This document shows positions 54,423 to 63,296 of a DNA stretch of 64,000 bases, piece by piece (the stretch's first letter is position 1; each line of letters opens with the position of its first letter). The notes beneath the pieces were generated by a model. The model worked only from the letters and a program-made list of their open reading frames with translations. It ran no database searches and was not told where the DNA came from. Location of the stretch: assembly GCF_009766085.1 (NCBI RefSeq), contig NZ_LMUF01000057.1:28912-92911 (forward strand), in the 5' to 3' direction. The translations under genes were made by a program, and so were the position numbers. Source of the stretch: Burkholderia sp. S171. Lineage in GTDB: Bacteria; Pseudomonadota; Gammaproteobacteria; Burkholderiales; Burkholderiaceae.

Positions 54423-55499
54423 TCACGCCGCGTGCGCTATTTGCGCGGTCAGTTCACGCGTGGCCGGGATCAACTCGCGGCCGTAATCGAGCGCGTCTTC
54501 CAGCGGATCGAAGCCGCGAATCAGGAAGGTGGTGACGCCGAGCGCGTGATATTCGGCCAGCGTTTGCGCTACTTGAGCTGGGGTGCCAACGAGTGCAGTC
54601 GAATTCGAGCGGCCCCCGATCTCCTTCGCTACGCCGGTCCACAGGCGATCATCGGCACGTACGCCGTCGCCTGCTGCGGCGAGCAAGCGACGCGCGCCTT
54701 CGCTTTGCTGCGGCGTTGCTTCACCGAGACCTTGCTGCGCACGCAGCCGACGCGTTTCATCAAGGATATGTTCAGCACGTTCCCACGCGGCCTTTTCCGT
54801 TGCCGCAAGAATGGGCCGGAACGACACCGAGAAACGCACGTTGCGCCCATGTTTTGCTGCTTCAGCGCGAACGCGAGTGACCTGTTCGCGCACCTGTTCT
54901 TTCGATTCGCCCCACAACGCGTAGACGTCTGCATGCTTGCCCGCGACCTCGATAGCCGGTGCCGATGCGCCGCCGAAATAGATCGGTACGTAGGGGGCTT
55001 GCTTGGGCTTTACTTCGGAGAACGCTTTTTCGAAGCGGTAATAGCGGCCTTCGTGATCGAAGGGGTCGGATTCGGTCCACACGCGTCGCAGGATCTGCAG
55101 GTATTCGTCGGTGCGGGCGTAGCGTTCGTCGTGCGAGAGGAAGTCGCCGTCGCGGCGTTGCTCGACGTCGCTGCCGCCCGAGATGAAATGGACCGCGAGG
55201 CGGCCGCCGCTTAGCTGATCGAGCGTGGCGAGCTGGCGGGCGGCCAGGGTCGGCGCGACGAAGCCGGGGCGATGCGCGAGCATGAAGTGGATGCGCTGCG
55301 TGACGCCGGCCGCGTAAGCGACGGTCAGCATGGCGTCGGGGCTGGTCGACTGATAGGGCACGAGAATGCGGTCGAAACCGGCCTTTTCGTGCGCCTGGGC
55401 GAAGTCGCGGAGATAGTCGATATCGATTGCCGGACCGCGCGCCAGATACGTCTCCGACACTTTTTGCTGCTGGATCATGCCGATAAATTCGACGCTCAC
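54423..55499 (-). CDS. FMN-dependent alkanesulfonate-monooxygenase-like enzyme (LLM class, copy 2)
   Basis: The GTG start has GAGGAG 8 nt upstream, giving 358 residues beginning VSVEFIGMIQQQKVSET; upstream in-frame ATG codons would add non-homologous residues. The core repeats the blocks of copy 1: MLAHRPGFVAPTLAARQLATLDQLSGGRLAVHFISGGSDVEQRRDGD, and RGFDPLEDALDYGRELI near the end. It is the first gene of the operon and, with copy 1 as the last, brackets it. The two enzymes probably oxidise related sulfonates or successive intermediates. Confidence 0.92.
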   Translation of the reverse strand: MSVEFIGMIQQQKVSETYLARGPAIDIDYLRDFAQAHEKAGFDRILVPYQSTSPDAMLTVAYAAGVTQRIHFMLAHRPGFVAPTLAARQLATLDQLSGGRLAVHFISGGSDVEQRRDGDFLSHDERYARTDEYLQILRRVWTESDPFDHEGRYYRFEKAFSEVKPKQAPYVPIYFGGASAPAIEVAGKHADVYALWGESKEQVREQVTRVRAEAAKHGRNVRFSVSFRPILAATEKAAWERAEHILDETRRLRAQQGLGEATPQQSEGARRLLAAAGDGVRADDRLWTGVAKEIGGRSNSTALVGTPAQVAQTLAEYHALGVTTFLIRGFDPLEDALDYGRELIPATRELTAQIAHAA

Positions 55500-55562
55500 G
55501 AAAGACGCTCCTCGTTGATTCACACTGTGAAGGCAGTGCGTGAAGAGACGCTTCAGGACGCT

Positions 55563-55590
55563 GCCGATAGCTTTAAAGGCTAACATCGGC
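55563..55590. promoter_or_regulatory. Imperfect dyad upstream of the organosulfur operon
   Basis: GCCGATAGC (55563-55571) faces GCTAacATCGGC (55579-55590) across a short AT-rich centre, about 70-90 bp upstream of the first gene. It could be the operator of a sulfur-responsive regulator. I see no unambiguous -35/-10 pair. Confidence 0.35.
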
Positions 55591-55687
55591 TGACGCAGAT
55601 CTTAAATATCAAAACGAGCTAAAGATATGGGGTGGGGCGAATGGGGGGGTGTGAGAGCGAGGTTCCGTCGAGCCCACCTTGCAGCCC

Positions 55688-56164
55688 TTACGACCCCTTG
55701 CTCCTACCCGACGACCCCGACTTCGCACTAGCCGGCGACCGCGCTCTCCACCGGCTCGTGGTCTCTTTCCCCGCAACCTCGTCCATTGCCACGGCGATCA
55801 ACTCGACCCGTTGCTCGCGCGTAAAACTCGCGTAAGAAATACCATCGATCACGCCATGTTTCTTCAACAGATGAATCGCAGCCGACCGGTTCGCTTTCTC
55901 GAGTTCCAGGTCTTCCTGCGCGCTGAGCAACGCCGCTGTCAAACTCGCGACCGCGGCTTTTTCCTGCGCGACATCGAATTTCATCAGGTCCATCTTGACG
56001 TCGAGATCAGGCTCGTTCCCCGATGCCCTGAGCTGCAATTGCGTCAGCTCGCGTTTCAAATCGCCTTCCCGGCGAAGCGCGCGTTCAAGTTTTTGTGCCA
56101 TGCCGGGGTGTGACCGCCCGTGGCCGCGAAAGAACGTGCTGAAGGTGTTTCCGAGAATTCCCAT
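55688..56164 (-). CDS. Hypothetical coiled-coil protein
   Basis: From the ATG with GAGGT upstream the product has 158 residues: a short N-terminus (MGILGNTFSTFFRGHGRSHPGMA), a ~90-residue charged helical region with heptad-like spacing (MAQKLERALRREGDLKRELTQLQL, KAAVASLTAALLSAQEDLELEKANRSAA), then a basic Ser/Arg-rich tail (TTSRWRARSPASAKSGSSG). No domain is recognised. Two upstream ATGs in frame would add residues with no coding character. It is a single leftward gene between the organosulfur operon and the ahp genes; function unknown. Confidence 0.65.
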   Translation of the reverse strand: MGILGNTFSTFFRGHGRSHPGMAQKLERALRREGDLKRELTQLQLRASGNEPDLDVKMDLMKFDVAQEKAAVASLTAALLSAQEDLELEKANRSAAIHLLKKHGVIDGISYASFTREQRVELIAVAMDEVAGKETTSRWRARSPASAKSGSSGRSKGS

Positions 56165-56351
56165 ACCGTCATGACCTCGAGGTGATTTGTGCATCGGCAC
56201 GTGCTGTCCGATGGCCGCAGGTGTGCACTCGACGCGAGAACCGAATCTCACTCTTGATATCTACGGCAACTCGGGGCAATTCTTTAGACAATTTATGGGC
56301 CGTCTAATTAACGGTATTTGTTACGCGATGTAAGCTGGAGAAAGGACGAAA

Positions 56352-56393
56352 AAACGCCCGATAATCAACATGATAGGTGATTATCGGGCGTTT
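56352..56393. terminator. Terminator downstream of ahpF
   Basis: AAACGCCCGATAATCA and TGATTATCGGGCGTTT form a perfect 16-bp stem around a 10-nt loop, with A-rich flank on one side and T residues in the other arm. It lies 65 nt past the ahpF stop, and the polarity fits leftward transcription ending with U-rich RNA. Confidence 0.9.
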
Positions 56394-56457
56394 GATACTA
56401 CGATTAGATCGAAGCGTCTAAACAGCTATCCGTAAGGTGAACCGCTGCCCGCCGGCT

Positions 56458-58047
56458 TCAGGCCGCCACTTCCTCGGCTCCAGCCTCAACCGTTTCCGTG
56501 TCCGAATTCCGGATCAGGTAATCGAATGCACTGAGCGATGCTTTGGCGCCTTCGCCGACCGCGATCACGATCTGCTTGAACGGTACGGTGGTGACGTCGC
56601 CGGCCGCGAACACGCCTGGCACCGACGTCGCGCCGCGCGCATCCACCACAATCTCACCGTGACGCGACAGTTCGACCGTGCCCTTGAGCCACTCCGTATT
56701 CGGCACCAGCCCGATCTGCACGAAGACGCCTTCCAGCTCGACGTGCTTCGTTTCGCCCGAACTCAGGTCCTTGTACGACAGGCCGTTGACCTTCTTGCCG
56801 TCGCCGGTGACTTCCATAGTCTGTGCCTGCGTAATGATGGTCACGTTCTTGAGGCTGCGCAGCTTGCGTTGCAGCACGGCATCGGCACGCAGTTCAGTAC
56901 CGAATTCGAGCAACGTCACCGCGCTGACCAGTCCAGCCAGATCGATCGCAGCTTCAACGCCGGAATTGCCACCGCCGATCACTGCAACACGCTTGCCCTT
57001 GAACAACGGGCCGTCGCAATGCGGGCAATACGCCACGCCGTGATTGCGATATTGCTTCTCGCCCGGCACGTTGATTTCGCGCCAGCGAGCGCCCGTCGCC
57101 AGCACGATCGTCTTCGCTTTCAGCACCGCGCCGTTGGCGAGGCGCACTTCGTGAATCTTGCCCGGCACGAGCGCGTCGGCACGCTGCACGTCCATGATGT
57201 CGACGTCATAGCTCTTGACGTGCTGCTCGAGCGCGGTTGCGAACTGCGGTCCTTCGGTCGCTTGCACCGAGACAAAGTTTTCGATAGCGAGCGTATCCAG
57301 CACTTGCCCGCCAAAGCGCTCAGCCGCCACGCCGGTCGAGATGCCCTTGCGCGCCGAGTAGATGGCAGCCGCCGCGCCGGCCGGTCCGCCGCCGACGATC
57401 AGCACATCGAATACGCCTTTCTTTTCGAGCTCTTTCGCAGCACGAGCGCCGGCGTTGCTATCGAGCTTCGCGAGAATTTCCTTCACGCCGGTGCGGCCTT
57501 GCCCGAACACTTCACCGTTCATGTAGACGGTGGGAACGGCCATGATCTGGCGCTGCTCGACTTCGTCCTGGAACAGCGCGCCGTCGATGGTGACCTGGCG
57601 GATACGCGGATTGATGAGCGCCATCACGTTCAGCGCCTGCACGACTTCCGGGCAGTTCTGGCACGACAGCGAGATATACGTTTCAAACTCATAGTCGCCG
57701 TCGAGCTCGCGGATCTGTTCGATCACCGCGTCGTCGAGTTTGACCGGATGGCCGCCGGTCTGGAGCAGCGCCAGGACCAGCGACGTGAATTCATGGCCCA
57801 TCGGAATGCCCGCGAAACGGATACCCGTGGGTTTGCCCGGTTCACCGATGGAAAACGACGGCTTGCGTTGTGCATCGTCGCGCTTCTCGATCACCGCAAT
57901 GCGGTCCGACAGCGTGGCGATTTCATGCAGCAGGCCTTGCAGCTCGACGGATTTCGGAGAGTTGTCGAGTGAAGCGACGATCTCGATCGGCCGGCTGACC
58001 TTTTCCAGATACGCTTTCAACTGAGTCTTGAGGTTGGCTTCCAGCAT
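56458..58047 (-). CDS. ahpF: Alkyl hydroperoxide reductase subunit F
   Basis: The 529-residue flavoprotein has the AhpF layout: N-terminal tandem thioredoxin-fold domain with CxxC in SCQNCPEVVQ (~128-131), FAD-binding GGGPAGAAAAIYSARKG near 215, redox CPHC in VAYCPHCDGPLF near 340, NADPH-binding GGGNSGVEAA and the C-terminal GVFAAGDVTTVPFKQIVIAVGEGAKASLSAFDYL. It passes electrons from NADH to AhpC. It lies 130 nt downstream of ahpC in the same direction, with its own terminator. Confidence 0.97.
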   Translation of the reverse strand: MLEANLKTQLKAYLEKVSRPIEIVASLDNSPKSVELQGLLHEIATLSDRIAVIEKRDDAQRKPSFSIGEPGKPTGIRFAGIPMGHEFTSLVLALLQTGGHPVKLDDAVIEQIRELDGDYEFETYISLSCQNCPEVVQALNVMALINPRIRQVTIDGALFQDEVEQRQIMAVPTVYMNGEVFGQGRTGVKEILAKLDSNAGARAAKELEKKGVFDVLIVGGGPAGAAAAIYSARKGISTGVAAERFGGQVLDTLAIENFVSVQATEGPQFATALEQHVKSYDVDIMDVQRADALVPGKIHEVRLANGAVLKAKTIVLATGARWREINVPGEKQYRNHGVAYCPHCDGPLFKGKRVAVIGGGNSGVEAAIDLAGLVSAVTLLEFGTELRADAVLQRKLRSLKNVTIITQAQTMEVTGDGKKVNGLSYKDLSSGETKHVELEGVFVQIGLVPNTEWLKGTVELSRHGEIVVDARGATSVPGVFAAGDVTTVPFKQIVIAVGEGAKASLSAFDYLIRNSDTETVEAGAEEVAA

Positions 58048-58177
58048 GGCGATTTGAAGTCCGTGACGAGGGGTGTTTATTAAGGCAAGGAATGCGAGGC
58101 GAGCGTCATCCGGGCCGCGAGCGGCCCGGACTGTACAGCGCTTACAACTAGGATTTGAAGCAGCGAGGATTTAAAGC

Positions 58178-58741
58178 TTAGATCTTGCCGATCAGGTCAA
58201 GCGACGGCGTCAGCGTTTCAGCGCCCGGCGTCCACTTGGCGGGGCAGACTTCGCCCGGGTGTGCCGCAACGTATTGCGCTGCCTGAACCTTGCGCAGCAG
58301 TTCGCCAGCGTCACGGCCAATGCCGTTGTCGTGCACTTCGCACAGCTTGATCTCGCCTTCCGGGTTGATCACGAACGTGCCACGCAGCGCCAGGCCTTCT
58401 TCTTCGATCAGCACGTCGAACGCGCGCGAGATGACCAGCGTCGGATCGGCAATCATCGGATACTGGATCTTGGCGATCGTGTCCGACGTGTCGTGCCATG
58501 CCTTGTGCGTGAAGTGGGTGTCGGTCGACACGCTGTAGATTTCCACGCCCAGCTTCTTGAATTCTGCGTAACGGTCGGCCAGATCGCCGAGTTCCGTCGG
58601 GCAAACGAACGTGAAGTCAGCCGGGTAGAACACCAGGACGGACCATTTGCCCTTCAGGCTTTCTTCGGTCACGGTGATGAAGTCGCCGTTGTGATAAGCG
58701 TTGGCTTTGAACGGTTTGACCTGGCTGTTGATGATCGGCAT
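58178..58741 (-). CDS. ahpC: Alkyl hydroperoxide reductase subunit C (peroxiredoxin)
   Basis: The 187-residue protein has the standard length. The peroxidatic cysteine is in FTFVCPTELGDL (~47) and the resolving cysteine in GEVCPAKWTPG (~166), as in typical 2-Cys AhpC. It reduces organic and hydrogen peroxides with electrons from AhpF. The 270-bp upstream region should hold its promoter; an OxyR site is expected from knowledge of the family but no clear ATAG-type half-sites are visible. Confidence 0.97.
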   Translation of the reverse strand: MPIINSQVKPFKANAYHNGDFITVTEESLKGKWSVLVFYPADFTFVCPTELGDLADRYAEFKKLGVEIYSVSTDTHFTHKAWHDTSDTIAKIQYPMIADPTLVISRAFDVLIEEEGLALRGTFVINPEGEIKLCEVHDNGIGRDAGELLRKVQAAQYVAAHPGEVCPAKWTPGAETLTPSLDLIGKI

Positions 58742-59012
58742 TGCGTAAGTCCTTGTGTTAAGTGGTTAAGGAGAAGTGCATGAAGTATGCAGGGAGACGC
58801 CCAATATGGAAAATCGAATGATTTAATGGGGCCGATGGGGTGAGGCTATCAGGGTTAACGAGGCGGTTGCAACTGTCCGCTGCGCCAGCGGGGCCGCATT
58901 TTATCGTTACCTGGAACCTGCTGCCAGTTCGGGGATGGCCGGCAAGTCAACAAACACGGGCATGGGCGTTGCGCACATCCTGCTTTAGCTAACTGAATCA
59001 ACAGGAGGGTGT

Positions 59013-59708
59013 ATGAAAATTGGCATCATTGGCGCGGGTAATATTGGCCGCGTGCTGGCGCTGCGCTGGGTTGAGCATGGGCACGAGGTCCTGATCGGCA
59101 ACTCGCGGGGGCCGGATACGCTGGCGGAAGTCGCCGGCGAAACCGGGGCGAAGCCGGCTGAACTCGCCGACGTGGTCCGCGGCGCCGCCGTGATCGTGGT
59201 CACGATTCCCGAAAAGAAAGTGCTGAATCTGCCGGCGGGCTTGTTCGACGACGTGCCGGAAACCACGGTCGTGATCGATACCGGTAATTATTATCCGCGC
59301 GAGCGCGATGGCCGTATCGACGGAATCGAGTCCGGCATGATGGAAAGCGCCTGGGTCGCGCAGCAGATCGGGCGTCCGGTCATCAAGGCTTTCAATAACA
59401 TTTACGCGGCGCATTTGCGCGATCTCGGCAAGCCTGAAGGCACGCCGGGACGCGTTGCGCTGCCGGTCTCGGGCGATGCCGCCGATGCCAAAGCTGTCGT
59501 CATGCAACTGGTCAGCGAGATGGGGTTCGATCCCGTGGACAACGGCGGTATTGACGACTCCTGGCGGCAGCAACCGGGCACGCCGGTCTACACGAAGGAT
59601 TTCGACAGAGAAGGCCTGAAGGCCGGTCTGCAGAAGGCCGAGCGGACTCGCAAGCCGCAATGGAGCGCGACGGACAAGAGCCCCGGCAGCTTCGATCACC
59701 CCGCATGA
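59013..59708 (+). CDS. NADPH-dependent F420-reductase-like oxidoreductase
   Basis: The 231-residue protein has an N-terminal Rossmann motif GIIGAGNIGRVLALRW at residues 3-18 and the NADP-preferring NSRGPDTL after beta-2, typical of the F420-NADP oxidoreductase-like family found also in organisms without F420. The actual substrate is unknown. AACAGGAGGGTG gives an excellent ribosome binding site. It is a single gene, convergent with the peptide-binding protein gene and separated from it by a hairpin. Confidence 0.88.
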   Translation: MKIGIIGAGNIGRVLALRWVEHGHEVLIGNSRGPDTLAEVAGETGAKPAELADVVRGAAVIVVTIPEKKVLNLPAGLFDDVPETTVVIDTGNYYPRERDGRIDGIESGMMESAWVAQQIGRPVIKAFNNIYAAHLRDLGKPEGTPGRVALPVSGDAADAKAVVMQLVSEMGFDPVDNGGIDDSWRQQPGTPVYTKDFDREGLKAGLQKAERTRKPQWSATDKSPGSFDHPA

Positions 59709-59712
59709 AGCC

Positions 59713-59748
59713 ACGCGGCGACGGACCGTTGAAAGCCCGTCGCCGCGT
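59713..59748. terminator. Hairpin between convergent oxidoreductase and dppA-like genes
   Basis: ACGCGGCGACGG and CCGTCGCCGCGT form a perfect 12-bp stem with a 12-nt loop, followed by ATTTAAG. It sits between two convergent stops and probably serves as terminator for at least one of them. Confidence 0.65.
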
Positions 59749-59774
59749 ATTTAAGCCAACTGCAGTCAGCGTTC

Positions 59775-61421
59775 TCAGTCAAGCGAGATGCCGTCGAAAC
59801 GATGACCGCCCAGCGGGCTGATCTCATAGCCCTTGACGTCCTTCGTCATCAGCTGGAACGCGGTCGCGTGGGCGATCGGCGTGTACGGAACCTGATCCTT
59901 GAACACGACCTGCGCCTGCTCATACAGCTTGGTGCGGGTCGGCTGGTCGGTGATCAGCCGCGCTTTCCCGAGCAGATCGTCGAACTGCTTGTTGCACCAC
60001 TTCGCCATGTTGCTGCCATGCACCGCGTCGCAGCCGAGGGTCGTGCCGAGCCAGTTGTCCGGGTCGCCGTTATCGCCCATCCAGCCGTACAGGATGGCGT
60101 CGTGCTCGCCGCCTTCTTTCGCGCGCTTGTTATATTCGGCCCATTCGTAGGTCACGATATTCGCTTTCACGCCAATCTTCGCCCAATCCGATTGAATCAA
60201 TTGCGCCATCAGGCGTGCGTTGGGGTTGTAGCCGCGCTGCACGGGCATGGCCCATAACGTAATGGAAAAGCCGTTCGGAAACCCCGCCTGCTTCAGCAGC
60301 TCACGGGCCTTCACGGGATCGTAAGGCGCATCTTTCAACGCCTTGTTATACGACCATTGCGACGGCGGCATCGGATTCGAGGCCACGGTCGCCGCCCCCT
60401 CGTAGACGCTCTTCAAGATGGCCGGTTTATCGACGGCCATGTCCAGCGCACGGCGCACCAGCACGTTATCGAGCGGCTTGTGGGTGGTGTTGTAGCCGAC
60501 ATAGGCCACGTTGAATCCCACTCCCGAGAGCACCGCGAGTTTCGGATTGCTGCGCGCGGTCTGGATGTCGGCGGGGCGCGGGAAGGCGGTCATCTGGCAT
60601 TCGCCGCTCGCGAGTTTTTGCATGCGCACGGCGGCGTCCGGCGTGATGGCGAACACCAGTTTCGCGATATGCACGTCCTTCTTGTTCCAGAAGTCCGGAT
60701 TCGCGTCGTAGCGGATGATCGCGTCTTTCTGATACTCGCGGAACACGAACGGCCCCGTGCCCACGGGCTTCTGGTTCAGGTCCTCCGTCTTGCCGGCCTT
60801 CAGCAACTGGTCGGCGTATTCGCCCGACACGATGGACGCGAACTCCATCGCTATGTTGCGCACGAACACCACGTCTGACGTGTGCAGCGTGAAGCGCACC
60901 GTGTAGTCGTCGAGTTTTTCAACCGATGCAATGTTCTTGTCGTAACCGAGATCGCTGAGATACGGAAAGCTGACCGGATGCGCTTTCTGGAACGCATTCT
61001 CCGGATCGATCATGCGTTTGAACGTGAAGACGACGTCGTCCGCGTCGAAGTCGCGCGTGGGCTTGAACCAGGAGGCGGTCTGGAACTTGACCCCGTGCCG
61101 GAGATGAAACGTGAAGGTTTTCGCATCGGGCGACTCGTCCCATGACTCGGCCAGACCCGGCACCAGGTTGAGCGAACCGCGCTCGAATTCAACCAGGGTG
61201 TCGTAGACTGCGTGCGCGCCGGCGTCGAAGTCCGTGCTGGTGGTGTATTCCGCGGAATCGAAGCCCGCCGGACTGCCTTCGGAACAGAACACCAGGGTTT
61301 TGCCCGCTGCCTGGGCGGTGCCGGCGAGCGCGCCGAAGGCTGCAAGGGTGCAAACCGCAGTCAGCGCCATTTTGCGGGCTGGAGCGAGAAACGAGCCGGG
61401 TGTCAGGCGTTTAGATGGCAT
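59775..61421 (-). CDS. ABC transporter peptide-binding protein (DppA-like)
   Basis: The 548-residue protein has a signal peptide (RKMALTAVCTLAAFGALAGTAQAAGK) and the SBP_bac_5 family blocks: CSEGSPAGFDSAEYTTSTDFDAGAHAVYDTLVEFERGS, LAESWDESPDAKTFTFHLRHGVKFQ and the C-terminal YTPIAHATAFQLMTKDVKGYEISPLGGHRFDGISLD typical of DppA. It binds dipeptides (or heme) in the periplasm for an ABC importer. The permeases and ATPases are not next to it here; upstream lies ribA in the other direction. Confidence 0.92.
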   Translation of the reverse strand: MPSKRLTPGSFLAPARKMALTAVCTLAAFGALAGTAQAAGKTLVFCSEGSPAGFDSAEYTTSTDFDAGAHAVYDTLVEFERGSLNLVPGLAESWDESPDAKTFTFHLRHGVKFQTASWFKPTRDFDADDVVFTFKRMIDPENAFQKAHPVSFPYLSDLGYDKNIASVEKLDDYTVRFTLHTSDVVFVRNIAMEFASIVSGEYADQLLKAGKTEDLNQKPVGTGPFVFREYQKDAIIRYDANPDFWNKKDVHIAKLVFAITPDAAVRMQKLASGECQMTAFPRPADIQTARSNPKLAVLSGVGFNVAYVGYNTTHKPLDNVLVRRALDMAVDKPAILKSVYEGAATVASNPMPPSQWSYNKALKDAPYDPVKARELLKQAGFPNGFSITLWAMPVQRGYNPNARLMAQLIQSDWAKIGVKANIVTYEWAEYNKRAKEGGEHDAILYGWMGDNGDPDNWLGTTLGCDAVHGSNMAKWCNKQFDDLLGKARLITDQPTRTKLYEQAQVVFKDQVPYTPIAHATAFQLMTKDVKGYEISPLGGHRFDGISLD

Positions 61422-61750
61422 GTAAGGTCGGTGAAGGTTGACGAGCGGTGCCCTGGAGCAAACGGGCGTGCCTAATTAATCATGTACTTTACCAACCAGG
61501 GAATTTTTGACGAAGCGATACGTTCTTCTTTAGATATATGGAAATCAGTCGTGGGAATTTGGACTGGTTCCTGCACCTTGCACCCAATTTCCAACGTGGC
61601 TGCGGCGGATTGAGGCCTGCGGGCTGCAAATATTTCCCGGGCGTTTTAACATGTCGGACCGGGCGCTCCCGCTTTTTTCCGGCTTCTTGCTAAAGTTATC
61701 GATTAAATACCGGCATGCGGCCCACGCCCTCCTATGCAGTACAAGAGAAC
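61422..61750. other. Divergent intergenic region between dppA-like and ribA genes
   Basis: These 329 bp contain no supported gene. The left half, rich in A/T, should carry the leftward promoter of the binding protein gene, and the right half that of ribA. No riboswitch (in particular no FMN element) is recognised in front of ribA. Confidence 0.5.
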
Positions 61751-62401
61751 ATGAAAAACGTTTCTGATTCACCGGCAGCCACTGCCGTAGCAGCCCACGA
61801 AGAACGCGTCGAACTCGTGGCCAAGGCCACCATTCCCACGCGTTACGGTGTGTTTGAGTCGCATGTGTATCGCGTGATGAGCACGGGCGCAGAGCATCTG
61901 ACGCTTGTCATGGGCGATGTCAGCCATGGCGAATCCGTGTTGTGCCGGCTGCATTCCGAGTGTGTCACCGGCGATGTATTCGGCTCGTATCGCTGTGATT
62001 GCGGCGAGCAACTGGACCTCGCCATGCGTTATATCGCGGCTGAAAATCGCGGTATCTTGCTGTATCTGCGCGGTCATGAAGGGCGCGGCATCGGGCTGGC
62101 GAACAAGATCCGCGCGTACGCGCTGCAAGAGCAGGGCTACGACACGGTCGACGCCAACCTGCATCTCGGTCTGCCCGACGACGCGCGGGAATACGATTCA
62201 GCCGCGGCTATCTTGCGAGCGCTCGATGTGCGGTCGGTGCGCTTGATGAGCAACAATCCGTCGAAGTTTGACACGCTGCTCAAGCACGATATCCCGGTCT
62301 GCGAACGGGTGGCGCTGGCCATTCCCGTGCGTGAGGAAAACGAGCGCTACATCAAGACGAAGCAGGTGCGCTTTGGCCACTACTTTGATGAGAATGAGTG
62401 A
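61751..62401 (+). CDS. ribA: GTP cyclohydrolase II
   Basis: The protein has 216 residues from ATG 61751; a further in-frame ATG at 61715 would add 12, and neither start has a strong ribosome binding site. Zinc ligands appear in HSECVTGDVFGSYRCDCGEQLDLAM (~63-87), followed by GHEGRGIGLANKIRAYALQEQGYDTVDAN, the hallmark of RibA. It performs the first step of riboflavin synthesis, GTP to diaminohydroxy-phosphoribosylaminopyrimidine. The gene stands alone and is convergent with the 2OG oxygenase gene 24 nt away. Confidence 0.95.
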   Translation: MKNVSDSPAATAVAAHEERVELVAKATIPTRYGVFESHVYRVMSTGAEHLTLVMGDVSHGESVLCRLHSECVTGDVFGSYRCDCGEQLDLAMRYIAAENRGILLYLRGHEGRGIGLANKIRAYALQEQGYDTVDANLHLGLPDDAREYDSAAAILRALDVRSVRLMSNNPSKFDTLLKHDIPVCERVALAIPVREENERYIKTKQVRFGHYFDENE

Positions 62402-62425
62402 CTAGTAGCTGCGGGACATCGGGTC

Positions 62426-63148
62426 TCAGGTTGCGTCATGGAAAATGATGCCAACCGTATGCCGGTGCCCCGATCTCAGCCGGCTCACCCCATGCCTGAG
62501 ATTCACCCGGTATGCCCCGCGCGTGCCGTTCACCGGCCGGTTATGCACGGCAAATATCACTGCGTCCCCTTGTGCTAGCGGCACGACTTCGGCGCGCGAC
62601 TGCATGCGCGGCCGCTGCTCGGTCATTACAAATTCGCCGCCCGTAAAGTCACGTCCCGGTACCGACAGCAGAATCGCGAGCTGAAGCGGGAACACGTGCT
62701 CACCGTACAGGTCCTGATGCAGGCAGTTGTAATCGCTTTGCCCGTATTGCAGGATCAGCGGTGTGGGGCGAAGCTGGCCGGCCGCGTGGCATCTGTCGAT
62801 AAAATCGGCGTGGTCCGGGGGATACCGGGTCTCGATACGCATGATCTCGTTCCATCGATTAGCAATGGGGACAAGATGCGGATACACCACGCTGCGCAAG
62901 GTGCCGATCACCTCAGGCAGCGGATAAGCGTAGTACTTGTACTCGCCGCGGCCGAAACCGTGGCGCGCCATGACGACGCGGCTTCTGTATAACTCGTCGC
63001 GCACATAAAGCGCTTTCAGCGCGTCACATTCCGCCGGCGTGAGCAGGCGCTCGACTGTCGCACAGCCGAATCCATCCAGATCCTCTTGGACACCATGCCA
63101 GTCGACAGCATTCACGCGTGCTTCGATATTCGTCGCCAGGGCATCCAT
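62426..63148 (-). CDS. 2-oxoglutarate/Fe(II)-dependent oxygenase
   Basis: The start with GGAGA 8 nt upstream gives 240 residues. The facial triad is His144 and Asp146 in NCLHQDLYG and His219 in VNLRHGVSRL, with an arginine for the 2OG carboxylate in the same segment. The order and spacing fit 2OG-Fe(II) dioxygenases of the proline-hydroxylase-like group. The substrate is unknown; relatives are often annotated only as 2OG-Fe(II) oxygenase. It is monocistronic and near the degenerate recombinase gene. Confidence 0.85.
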   Translation of the reverse strand: MDALATNIEARVNAVDWHGVQEDLDGFGCATVERLLTPAECDALKALYVRDELYRSRVVMARHGFGRGEYKYYAYPLPEVIGTLRSVVYPHLVPIANRWNEIMRIETRYPPDHADFIDRCHAAGQLRPTPLILQYGQSDYNCLHQDLYGEHVFPLQLAILLSVPGRDFTGGEFVMTEQRPRMQSRAEVVPLAQGDAVIFAVHNRPVNGTRGAYRVNLRHGVSRLRSGHRHTVGIIFHDAT

Positions 63149-63296
63149 TAACAGTTCTCCATGCAGGTTTCGATGACCCCCAGTGTCCGCTGCCCGGCGT
63201 TTCAAAACACTCCGGATGTTGCGTTCATATTGGTGATCGACCAAATAATCTGATGAATAATTGGATCCCGTCGTGAAGCCTTGCCGCTCGCGCGGC

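Noticed and set aside
56437..57972. Rightward open frame (~511 codons) opposite ahpF
   Set aside because: ahpF is unmistakable, and the antisense product is His/Arg-rich low-quality sequence.
63225..63260. CCAAATAAT...AATAATTGG dyad upstream of the 2OG oxygenase gene
   Set aside because: Imperfect with several mismatches; could be chance in an AT-rich patch.
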